A program made the translations under genes and the position numbers. The notes under the pieces were generated by a model. That model had not been told where the DNA came from. It saw only the letters and a list, made by a program, of their open reading frames with translations, and made no database searches. From positions 1-14,648 of the forward strand of contig JACQEV010000182.1 of NCBI GenBank assembly GCA_016200385.1: a DNA stretch of 14,648 bases. Reading direction: 5' to 3'. The stretch comes from Candidatus Methylomirabilota bacterium (GTDB lineage: Bacteria > Methylomirabilota > Methylomirabilia > Methylomirabilales > Methylomirabilaceae). This document shows, piece by piece, positions 7,994 to 14,323 of this stretch. How positions within the stretch are numbered: the stretch's first letter is position 1; every line of letters begins with the position of its first letter.

Positions 7994-7997
7994 CCGC

Positions 7998-8813
7998 ATG
8001 TGGGCCACCGTTGCCCAGTTCAGGTGGATCGACGCAGTGGACGTCTTGATCGTGGCGTTCGCTGTCTACCAGCTCCTCCTGATGTTCAAGGGAACGAAGG
8101 CCCTGCAAATGATTCTGGGCCTCGCCCTCGTGTACCTGGCCTCCCGGGTCGCCCTGAAGGGCGGCCTCCTCACGCTCAACTGGGTCCTGCAGAACCTTCT
8201 GGGGGTCTGGTTCCTCTTGATCATCATCCTGTTCCAGCCTGAACTCCGCCGGGCCCTGGCCACCTTTGGGCTTCGCTCCAGGCTTATTCGGGCCTTCGCC
8301 AGGCACGAGGAGGCGCACATGATCGACGAGATCGTCCGGACTGCGACCTCCTTGGCCGGGAAGAAGACCGGTGCGATCATCGTGCTGGAGCGGGAGAGCA
8401 AGCTGTCCGACTCTATCGATTCCGGCGTTGCGATCGACGCACGGCTCTCGAGGCGGCTCTTGGAATCGATCTTCTATCCCGGCTCGCCATTGCACGATGG
8501 GGCGGTTGTCATCCAGGGCGACCGTGTGGTCGCTGCCTCCTGCTTCCTTCCTTTGACGTTGAGTCCCGATGTCAGCGAGGAATTGGGGACCCGCCATCGC
8601 GCGGCAATCGGACTGACGGAGGAAACCGACGCGATCGTCATCGTCGTCTCGGAGGAGACAGGAAGCGTGTCCCTCGTCAGAGCGGGGGTCATCAGTCAGG
8701 GCCTTGACGCCACGGCGTTGCGACGCCTTCTGGGAGAGCTGTTGGAGCCGCCACGTGGAGGGGCCTCTGGGGCGAAGCCGAAGGGGGCTGCGGTGCATTC
8801 CGCCGCCGCGTAG
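7998..8813 (+). CDS. cdaA: diadenylate cyclase CdaA (DacA)
   Basis: CdaA makes the second messenger cyclic di-AMP from two ATP. It has three hydrophobic helices in the first ~90 residues and then a DAC (DisA_N) domain with the two signature motifs, DGA at residues 167-169 and RHR at 199-201. The 271-aa length is normal for the CdaA class. The ATG at 7998 is chosen because AGGAGGG lies at 7982-7988, inside the end of folP, with good spacing, and because it places the first membrane helix near the N-terminus. Longer in-frame extensions into folP are out-of-frame translations of that gene. It leads the cdaA-cdaR-glmM module, which is known to be functionally linked: CdaR and GlmM both bind and modulate CdaA in Firmicutes. 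The 363-bp gap to cdaR is unusual and holds a repeat element. Confidence 0.96.
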   Translation: MWATVAQFRWIDAVDVLIVAFAVYQLLLMFKGTKALQMILGLALVYLASRVALKGGLLTLNWVLQNLLGVWFLLIIILFQPELRRALATFGLRSRLIRAFARHEEAHMIDEIVRTATSLAGKKTGAIIVLERESKLSDSIDSGVAIDARLSRRLLESIFYPGSPLHDGAVVIQGDRVVAASCFLPLTLSPDVSEELGTRHRAAIGLTEETDAIVIVVSEETGSVSLVRAGVISQGLDATALRRLLGELLEPPRGGASGAKPKGAAVHSAAA

Positions 8814-8886
8814 TGCCGTTCCACTAATACAAACGACAATTTTAAAGTTACATCGGGCGGGTGGCCGAGGCGGGGCGCCCCATCCG

Positions 8887-8941
8887 CCCGCAACGGAAGG
8901 GCCCCACTGGGGGATGGGTGGAGTGAGGACGGATGGGGCTG
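8887..8941 (+). repeat. 55-nt conserved core shared with element B
   Basis: These 55 bases match the reverse complement of 14136-14190 at 50 of 55 positions. A further GACAGGACCCGC at 8948-8959 matches the reverse complement of 14117-14128 exactly. The core includes CCCC-ACT-GGGG, which can fold as a small hairpin. Just upstream, CGGGCGGGTG (8854-8863) can pair with CATCCGCCCG (8881-8890) with one G-T pair, overlapping the first bases of the core. Confidence 0.8.
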
Positions 8942-8945
8942 CCGA

Positions 8946-9015
8946 AGGACAGGACCCGCGCCTTTGCAACAAGATTAAAGAGGACAGGACCCGCGCCTTT
9001 GCAACAAGATTAAAG
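8946..9015 (+). repeat. 35-bp tandem direct repeat, two exact copies
   Basis: Unit 1 (8946-8980) and unit 2 (8981-9015) are identical over 35 bases, and the next three bases (AGG) continue the pattern. Each unit begins AGGACAGGACCCGC and ends GATTAAAG. Element B carries only one copy of the GACAGGACCCGC part, so the duplication is specific to element A. There is no spacer between units, so it is not CRISPR-like. Confidence 0.92.
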
Positions 9016-9176
9016 AGGTTTGTATTAGTTGCGCCGAACTGGTGGCGCTTCGCTGAAAGGGATGTATGTGCTGCAGAGCTTTCTGCCCTGAGCCGCAACA
9101 CGTTGGAACGGCACCAGCGGTATGCACGATAACCGATGATCCATCCATGCGGGCAGTGATCGCTGAATGAGGGACC

Positions 9177-9839
9177 ATGAAAGAAGCGTCTTTTCGCAAT
9201 CTCGGCCTTAAGCTCGCCTCCTTGTGCCTTGCCTTCGCCCTCTGGGTGGTCGTGGCGGGGGAACAGAAGGAGGAGCGGATGCTGAATGTGCCGATCAAGC
9301 TCGCGCGGCTTCCCAAAAACATGGTTCTTCTCAACGACCCCGGCGCCTTCGTGACGCTGAGGCTGCGCGGTCCCAAGAGTCTGGTCAGCAGCCTTCCTTC
9401 CGAGGAAGTGGACCTGAATCTGGATTTCTCTCAGCTCAAGGAGGGGGAGAACCTGGTGGCTGTGAGGGCCGAGGAGATCGAAGTACCTCGCGGCGTGGAG
9501 GCCCTCCAGGCTTCGCCGAGGTGGGTGCGACTGGTCCTGGAGTCGGTGGCAGAACGAGAGGTGAGGGTCGCGGCGCGCGTGGAAGGGACACCAGCTGCGG
9601 GGCACTATTTCAGGCGGGCCTCTGCGCGGCCCGACCGTGTGCGGGTGGTGGGGCCGAGAAGCGAAGTGAGCCGGGTGGCCAAGGTCTACACCTCCGCGGT
9701 CAGCATCGAGGGGCGGTCTCGTGATTTCGCCGTCCGGACCTCCCTCGAGCCTGTCGGGAAGTCAGTGAAAGTGGAAGGAACTGATTCCGTTCAGGTCTCT
9801 GTTGAGATCGGAGGCAACAGCGGGCGCCCATCGTCGTGA
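9177..9839 (+). CDS. cdaR: YbbR-domain protein CdaR
   Basis: This is the membrane-anchored regulator partner of diadenylate cyclase. A single hydrophobic helix lies at about residues 8-27 ([20 protein letters not shown]), followed by an exported portion with YbbR-type repeats of about 80 residues each. The first begins around [16 protein letters not shown] and the second around [17 protein letters not shown]. At 220 aa it is shorter than the CdaR of Bacillus (about 480 aa with four repeats), fitting a two-repeat version. The start ATG 9177 has GAGGG close upstream. The gene is followed by glmM with a 41-base gap. Assignment rests on the helix-plus-YbbR pattern and its position between cdaA and glmM. 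Confidence 0.87.
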   Translation: MKEASFRNLGLKLASLCLAFALWVVVAGEQKEERMLNVPIKLARLPKNMVLLNDPGAFVTLRLRGPKSLVSSLPSEEVDLNLDFSQLKEGENLVAVRAEEIEVPRGVEALQASPRWVRLVLESVAEREVRVAARVEGTPAAGHYFRRASARPDRVRVVGPRSEVSRVAKVYTSAVSIEGRSRDFAVRTSLEPVGKSVKVEGTDSVQVSVEIGGNSGRPSS

Positions 9840-9880
9840 GGCAGCCGCGCACGCGGAGGTCGCCTGGGGAGGAGCGGGTC

Positions 9881-11230
9881 ATGAGAAAGCTGTTCGGCAC
9901 CGACGGAATTCGAGGCGTGGCCAACAGGGAGCCGATGACCCCGGAGACCATGGTCAAGGTGGGTCGCGCAGCCGCCCATCTTTTGAGGCGGTCAACGCAG
10001 CGCCCCGCGATCGTCATCGGGAAGGATACGCGCCTCACCGGATACATGCTGGAGACGGCACTGACGGCAGGTATCACCTCGATGGGGGTGGATGTGCTGC
10101 TGGTAGGCCCGCTCCCGACGCCGGGGATCGCGTTCATCACCCGAAGCCTTCGGGCCGACGCCGGAGTCGTCATCTCGGCCTCGCACAACCCGTACGAGGA
10201 TAACGGCGTCAAGTTTTTCTCCGCCGATGGCCTGAAGCTTCCTGATGCGATGGAAGAGAAGATCGAGGAGTTGATCTTCAGTGGAGAGGTGGATGGGATC
10301 AGGGCCGCCCCGCGGGAGATCGGGAAGGCCTACCGCATCAGCGACGCAGTTGGCCGCTACATCGAATTCGCCAAGACCACCCTCCCGAAGGGGATGACGC
10401 TCAAGGGGATGCGAGTGGCTGTGGATTGCGCCAACGGCGCCGCCTACAAGGTCTCCCCTGCGGTCCTCAAGGAGCTGAATGCGGAGGTGGTGCCCCTCAA
10501 TGTCCAGCCCGACGGCACCAACATCAATAAGGGCTGCGGCTCGTTGCACCCGGAAGGACTGCGCCGAGCGGTGGTGAGACACAAAGCGCACATCGGGTTT
10601 GCCCACGACGGCGATGCCGACCGAGTCCTCTTCGTGGACGAGCGGGGTGAGCTGGTCGATGGGGATCACATCCTGGCGTTGTGCGCCCTCGACCTCAAAC
10701 GGGAAGGCCGGCTCCATGAGGACACTATCGTCGCGACCGTGATGAGCAACATCGGCCTGGAGATCGCCATGCAAGAGGCCGGGATCAGGGTCGTGCGAAC
10801 CGCGGTTGGCGATCGGCACGTCCTCGAAGAGATGTTGGCAAAACGATACACGCTGGGTGGCGAGCAATCCGGGCACATCATCTTCCTGGAGCACAACACC
10901 ACCGGCGACGGCATTGTAACGGCCCTGCAGGTGCTGGCGGCCATGCAAAGGCACGGCAAGCGGCTGTCGGAGCTGTCGGCATGCATGACCTCGTACCCAC
11001 AGGTCCTGGTCAATGTCCAGGTGCGTCGGGAGCGGGCTTTGGAGGAGCTGCCGAGAGTGCAGCAGGTCATCCGATCGGCGGAGAGGCGCCTCGGAAAGAC
11101 GGGGCGGGTCCTGGTCCGACTCTCGGGCACGGAGCCCGTGGCCCGCGTGATGGTGGAGGGACGGGAAGATCAGACCGTCGAGCGGTTGGCCCGTGAGATC
11201 GCGCTCGTGATCGAAACAGAGATGGGTTGA
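9881..11230 (+). CDS. glmM: phosphoglucosamine mutase GlmM
   Basis: GlmM converts glucosamine-6-phosphate to glucosamine-1-phosphate on the route to UDP-GlcNAc, peptidoglycan and LPS. The protein starts [12 protein letters not shown], the family signature. It has the phosphoserine loop ASHNP with the active Ser101, the Mg-binding DGDADR at 243-248, the sugar-binding GEQSGH at 327-332 and the phosphate-binding RLSGTEP at 413-419. The 449-aa length is typical. ATG 9881 has GGGGAGGAG at 9866-9874, and an in-frame extension to 9836 is not needed. Position after cdaA-cdaR matches the conserved c-di-AMP/cell-wall module, in which GlmM can restrain CdaA activity. Confidence 0.97.
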   Translation: MRKLFGTDGIRGVANREPMTPETMVKVGRAAAHLLRRSTQRPAIVIGKDTRLTGYMLETALTAGITSMGVDVLLVGPLPTPGIAFITRSLRADAGVVISASHNPYEDNGVKFFSADGLKLPDAMEEKIEELIFSGEVDGIRAAPREIGKAYRISDAVGRYIEFAKTTLPKGMTLKGMRVAVDCANGAAYKVSPAVLKELNAEVVPLNVQPDGTNINKGCGSLHPEGLRRAVVRHKAHIGFAHDGDADRVLFVDERGELVDGDHILALCALDLKREGRLHEDTIVATVMSNIGLEIAMQEAGIRVVRTAVGDRHVLEEMLAKRYTLGGEQSGHIIFLEHNTTGDGIVTALQVLAAMQRHGKRLSELSACMTSYPQVLVNVQVRRERALEELPRVQQVIRSAERRLGKTGRVLVRLSGTEPVARVMVEGREDQTVERLAREIALVIETEMG

Positions 11231-11235
11231 AGATG

Positions 11236-11312
11236 GTTTCGGGTTTTGTGTTCCGGGTTGCGAGTTAGGGAATCTTGATCTTAGCCCGAAACCCGAAACT
11301 CGCGACTCGAAA
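11236..11312. repeat. inverted arrays of a degenerate heptamer (GTTTCGG-like)
   Basis: Five consecutive 7-base units, GTTTCGG, GTTTTGT, GTTCCGG, GTTGCGA and GTTAGGG, run from 11236 to 11270. After a 14-base AT-rich spacer, four units of the complementary type, CCCGAAA, CCCGAAA, CTCGCGA and CTCGAAA, run from 11285 to 11312. The two arrays can pair into a long imperfect hairpin just before pdxJ. It resembles the short tandem heptamer repeats known from several bacterial genomes, notably the STRR sequences of cyanobacteria. Confidence 0.7.
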
Positions 11313-11330
11313 CGGCGAACGAAGTGAACC

Positions 11331-12088
11331 ATGGCGACTTTGAGCGTGAACGTCGATCATATCGCCACGATCAGACAGGCAAGGCGGGGCAGGAGCCTGA
11401 TCCCGCCCATGCTGCGGTGCTGGCGGAGCTGGCCGGCGCCTCCGGCATCACTGTCCACTTGCGGGAAGACCGCCGGCATATCCAAGATCGGGATGTCGAG
11501 GTGCTCCGGCGGGTGGTCAAGACGAAACTCAATCTGGAGATGGCGACCACGGAGGACATAATCCGCATCGCCCTGGCGGTGAAACCGGATATGGCCACAC
11601 TTGTCCCGGAGCGGCGTGAAGAGCTGACGACCGAGGGTGGACTCGACGTTCACGGGCATCTCGACGCGGTGACGCAGGCCGTGCGCGCCTTGCGAGAGGG
11701 CGTCGTCGTCAGCCTCTTCATCGATCCGGACCAGGATCAGTTATCGGCTGCCGCGCAAACGGGGGCTGACCTGGTCGAACTCCACACCGGGGCATATAGT
11801 GAGGCGAGCGAGCACAAGGCCCAGCAGGCCGAGATGGCAAGGCTCATCAAAACGGCCACATTGGCCAGGGAGTTGGGGCTTCGGGTCAGCGCCGGGCATG
11901 GATTGAACTATCGCAATGTCGGGCCGGTCGCGGCCATCCCGGAGGTGGAGGAGCTCAACATCGGGCACAGCATTATCGCCCGAAGCGCCCTTGTGGGCAT
12001 GGAGCGGGCGGTCCGCGAAATGCTGGCAGCAATGGCAGGCCACGCCTCCCGCTGTGTGAGCGAACGTCGAGAGGGGCGGCGATGGTAA
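11331..12088 (+). pseudogene. pdxJ: pyridoxine 5'-phosphate synthase PdxJ, interrupted by a one-base frameshift (or sequencing error)
   Basis: PdxJ forms pyridoxine 5'-phosphate from 3-amino-2-oxopropyl phosphate and 1-deoxyxylulose 5-phosphate in vitamin B6 synthesis. The first 19 codons from ATG 11331 read [19 protein letters not shown], a standard PdxJ start. The rest of the gene, from [14 protein letters not shown] onward, lies in the -1 frame. One extra G in the CGGGGC run at 11385-11390 would restore a continuous 252-aa protein. Downstream all hallmarks are present: [55 protein letters not shown] and [12 protein letters not shown]. Unshifted, translation from ATG 11331 stops at 11561 with nonsense sequence. 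The strong conservation after the shift suggests a very recent mutation or a base-calling error. The start has no good ribosome-binding site. Its end overlaps acpS by 7 bases. Confidence 0.88.
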
Positions 12089-12465
12089 TCGGCATTGGAA
12101 TCGACCTCGTTCGGATCGGGCGATTTGAACAGGCGATAGCGCGTTACGGAGGGCGTTTTCTGGATCGCCTCTTCACCACAGCGGAGCGGGAGCGCTTTCA
12201 GCGCCACCCCTTCCCTGGACGGCACCTTGCGGCCCGGTTCGCCGCCAAGGAGGCGGCCTTCAAGGCGCTTCGCACCGGATGGGGTCAGGGGGTCGCGTGG
12301 CGGGATGTAGAAATCGTGGGCGGCGGGCGCGGACCTTCGAGCCTTGTGTTTTCAGGGCGGGCACTCGACGCGGCGGTTCGCCTCGGGATCAGGCAGACGC
12401 TAGTCAGCCTGACCCACGATGGTGACTACGCGGTCGCCTTCGTCATTGCCACGGATGGGGGCTAA
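12082..12465 (+). CDS. acpS: holo-[acyl-carrier-protein] synthase AcpS
   Basis: AcpS transfers 4'-phosphopantetheine from CoA to apo-acyl carrier protein, activating it for fatty-acid synthesis. It begins [16 protein letters not shown] with the Mg ligand Asp8. The second signature is [12 protein letters not shown] with catalytic Glu57. The C-terminal half ends in the usual [15 protein letters not shown] strand pair. The 127-aa length is normal for the trimeric AcpS class. Its ATG lies inside the end of pdxJ (ATGGTAA, 7-base overlap), so translation is probably coupled to pdxJ. If the pdxJ frameshift is real, that coupling may be weakened. Confidence 0.96.
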   Translation: MVIGIGIDLVRIGRFEQAIARYGGRFLDRLFTTAERERFQRHPFPGRHLAARFAAKEAAFKALRTGWGQGVAWRDVEIVGGGRGPSSLVFSGRALDAAVRLGIRQTLVSLTHDGDYAVAFVIATDGG

Positions 12466-12495
12466 GCGGCGTTCGTGGGGTATGGGCGGATGGGA

Positions 12496-14067
12496 ATGAA
12501 AGTCGTGACGGCCAGTGAGATGCGCGAGCTGGATCGGCGCGCGACGGAAGAGTTCAGCATTCCGTCATTGCTCCTGATGGAGAACGCCGGACTTCAGGCG
12601 GTCCTGGAGATGGAGCGCTCGTTCCCTCGATTGTCCGGGAGCCACGTGGGCATCGTCTGCGGGAAGGGGAACAATGGGGGCGATGGCTTTGTCGTGGCCC
12701 GCCACCTCTTCGACCGGGGGACGGCTGTCGAAGTCTTCCTGCTGGCCAGACGAGGCGACGTGAAGGGAGATGCGAAGACGAATCTGGAGATCATCCAGAC
12801 ATTGGGTGTCCCGATCCGCGAGGTCACGACGAGCCAGCATCTGCAGGCGGTCCGGGAGCCGCTCGAGCGGGCCGGCGTCATCGTGGACGCCATTCTGGGC
12901 ACCGGGACGACGGGGGCCGTCAAGGGCCTCTTCGCCGAGGCCATCGATCTGGTGAACGGATTGGGTCGCCCGATCGTGGCGCTCGACATCCCCTCCGGTC
13001 TGAACAGCGATGAGGGCGGAATTCCCGGACCCAGCATCACCGCCGCGCTCACGATCACCTTCGGCCTTCCGAAGCGAGGTCTGATCCTCTTTCCGGCGGC
13101 TTCGCAGGCAGGCCGGCTGGTGACCGTGGACATCGGCCTGCCGTCTCAACTGCTTTCCGACCCGAGCCTTGAGGTCGCTCTCCTGGAACCGGGCGATGTG
13201 GCTGGTGCGCTGCCGCCGCGCGATCCCAACGCCCACAAAGGAACCTATGGCCACGTCCTGGTTCTGGCTGGCTCGCCCGGCAAGACCGGGGCGGCCGCGA
13301 TGTGCGCGCTTTCGGCCCTTCGAATCGGCGCCGGGTTGGTGACGCTCGCCCTCCCGGAAAGCCTGAACGACCTCATGGAGGCCAAGCTCACTGAGGTCAT
13401 GACCGAGCCGCTTCCGGAGACCGGGGAGCGCACCGTTGCCCTTCCCGCCCTGGAGAGGGTCTTGACATTGACCGAGGGGAAACGGGCGCTGGCGGTCGGT
13501 CCTGGTCTGTCCACCCATCCCGAGACCGCTGAGCTTGTGCGGGAGCTGGTGAGCTCCGCCAGGGTGCCGATGGTCGTGGACGCCGATGGGATCAATGCCC
13601 TGGGTCCGAAGCTCGAAACGCTTACGAAGGCCGCCGTCCCGGTGATTCTCAGCCCCCACCCCGGGGAATTGGCCCGTCTTCTTGGCATCAGTCGGGAGGA
13701 GGTGGTGCAGAACCGGATTCCCATCGCCCAGAAAGTGGCGACGAGCTTCAGAGTACACCTGGTGTTGAAGGGTGCCCGCACCCTCGTTGTGGACCCCGCG
13801 GGGCAAGTCGCGATTAACATGACGGGCAATCCCGGCATGGCGACTGGCGGGACGGGCGATGTGCTGACCGGTCTGATTGCCGGCCTCCTGGCCCAGGGGG
13901 TGGACCCTGGCCTGGCTGCCAGGGCCGGGGTGTACCTTCACGGTCTGGCCGGCGATCTTGCGGCCGATACGGTTGGCCAGGAGGCGATGCTGGCTTCTGA
14001 CTTGATGACACAGATCCCCGAGGCAATTCGGCGATTGAAGGCGCGGGCGCAGAAGGCTGAGAGCTAA
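12496..14067 (+). CDS. nnr: bifunctional NAD(P)H-hydrate epimerase / ADP-dependent NAD(P)H-hydrate dehydratase
   Basis: This metabolite-repair enzyme epimerises damaged R-NAD(P)HX and then dehydrates S-NAD(P)HX back to NAD(P)H using ADP. The N-terminal YjeF_N (NnrE) half shows MKVVTASEMRELD, GKGNNGGDGF (residues 56-65) and ALDIPSGLNSDEG. The C-terminal carbohydrate-kinase-like (NnrD) half shows HKGTYGHVLVLAGS from residue 247, AVGPGLS, VDADGINAL, SPHPGELARLL and GGTGDVLTG with catalytic Asp455. The fused 523-aa length is standard. ATG 12496 is chosen to match the usual MKVVTxxEM start. ATG 12490 and GTG 12475 are in frame, and none has a strong ribosome-binding site. It follows acpS after 30 bases. 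Element B begins six bases after its stop. Confidence 0.95.
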   Translation: MKVVTASEMRELDRRATEEFSIPSLLLMENAGLQAVLEMERSFPRLSGSHVGIVCGKGNNGGDGFVVARHLFDRGTAVEVFLLARRGDVKGDAKTNLEIIQTLGVPIREVTTSQHLQAVREPLERAGVIVDAILGTGTTGAVKGLFAEAIDLVNGLGRPIVALDIPSGLNSDEGGIPGPSITAALTITFGLPKRGLILFPAASQAGRLVTVDIGLPSQLLSDPSLEVALLEPGDVAGALPPRDPNAHKGTYGHVLVLAGSPGKTGAAAMCALSALRIGAGLVTLALPESLNDLMEAKLTEVMTEPLPETGERTVALPALERVLTLTEGKRALAVGPGLSTHPETAELVRELVSSARVPMVVDADGINALGPKLETLTKAAVPVILSPHPGELARLLGISREEVVQNRIPIAQKVATSFRVHLVLKGARTLVVDPAGQVAINMTGNPGMATGGTGDVLTGLIAGLLAQGVDPGLAARAGVYLHGLAGDLAADTVGQEAMLASDLMTQIPEAIRRLKARAQKAES

Positions 14068-14073
14068 GAGTTA

Positions 14074-14283
14074 ACCCCGATCCGAAAATGTCTAGTGGGA
14101 TGAGTAGTGCAGCCAGCGGGTCCTGTCGCGGTGATCAGCCCCCGTCGTCCTCGCTCCACCCATCCCCCAGTGGGGCCCTTCCGCTGCGGGCCGGGTACCC
14201 GCGCCGCAGGCGTGGGTGGGCGCCCGCTCACCGCGCCACCCGCTGTGCAGATATTCGCAGTCCCGTTATTTTCGGATCGGGGT
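14074..14283. mobile_element. MITE-like element B (210 bp), perfect 16-bp terminal inverted repeats
   Basis: ACCCCGATCCGAAAAT at 14074-14089 is mirrored exactly by ATTTTCGGATCGGGGT at 14268-14283. The interior is GC-rich and rich in hairpins, for example the palindrome CGGGTACCCG at 14192-14201. It has no credible gene and no transposase. No target-site duplication is evident at the ends. The interior carries the core shared with element A in the opposite orientation. It fills the gap between the convergent ends of nnr and the rfbD-like gene, where it could also contribute to termination from both sides. Confidence 0.62.
14136..14190 (-). repeat. 55-nt conserved core shared with element A
   Basis: The reverse complement of this stretch matches 8887-8941 at 50 of 55 positions. 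The five differences are single-base changes at two isolated sites and one three-base cluster. The neighbouring 14117-14128 also matches element A (GACAGGACCCGC on the - strand), after an 8-base spacer here against 6 bases in A. Confidence 0.8.
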
Positions 14284-14323
14284 CGGCCATGAGCCGCAAG
14301 AAGCGTGAGCCGACCGATCACCG

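Larger units (their letters stand above)
8823..9029. mobile_element. MITE-like element A (207 bp), perfect 12-bp terminal inverted repeats
   Basis: ACTAATACAAAC at 8823-8834 is mirrored exactly by GTTTGTATTAGT at 9018-9029. Between them lies an AT-rich left shoulder, a very GC-rich structured middle (about 8854-8959), and a 35-bp direct duplication at the right. No open frame inside looks coding and no transposase is present, so it would be non-autonomous. No clear target-site duplication is visible next to the ends. Its middle matches element B (14074-14283) on the opposite strand, while the terminal repeats differ. The mobile nature is inferred from structure, size and repetition. Confidence 0.6.
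8814..9176. other. 363-bp gene-free gap between cdaA and cdaR
   Basis: This gap holds the inverted-repeat-bounded element at 8823-9029 and then about 147 bases before cdaR. Those 147 bases contain two small hairpins: GCGCC (9031-9035) with GGCGC (9044-9048), and GCAGA (9073-9077) with TCTGC (9082-9086). No protein-coding frame here looks real. In most genomes cdaA and cdaR are adjacent or overlapping. Confidence 0.7.

Noticed and set aside
7923..7997. An upstream CdaA start within folP
   Set aside because: The extra residues are an out-of-frame translation of folP. ATG 7998 has a strong AGGAGGG site and puts the first membrane helix at the N-terminus.
8854..8960. The core of element A as a known structured RNA (cobalamin riboswitch, RNase P RNA or a tRNA, because of GGTGGCCGAG and CCCCACTGG fragments)
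   Set aside because: The diagnostic conserved boxes of these RNAs are missing, no tRNA cloverleaf can be drawn, and the neighbouring genes do not suit a B12 riboswitch.
8946..9015. CRISPR-like direct repeats
   Set aside because: There are only two units, directly adjacent with no spacer, and no cas genes are nearby.
7980..9605. A 541-codon open frame on the - strand across cdaA, element A and cdaR
   Set aside because: It is antisense to two well-supported genes, has a low-complexity His/Arg/Pro/Gln-rich product, and is an effect of GC-rich third codon positions.
11376..11400. Programmed -1 frameshifting in pdxJ
   Set aside because: No slippery X-XXY-YYZ heptamer is in the zero frame at the switch point, and pdxJ is not known to use recoding. 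A one-base deletion or sequencing error is simpler.
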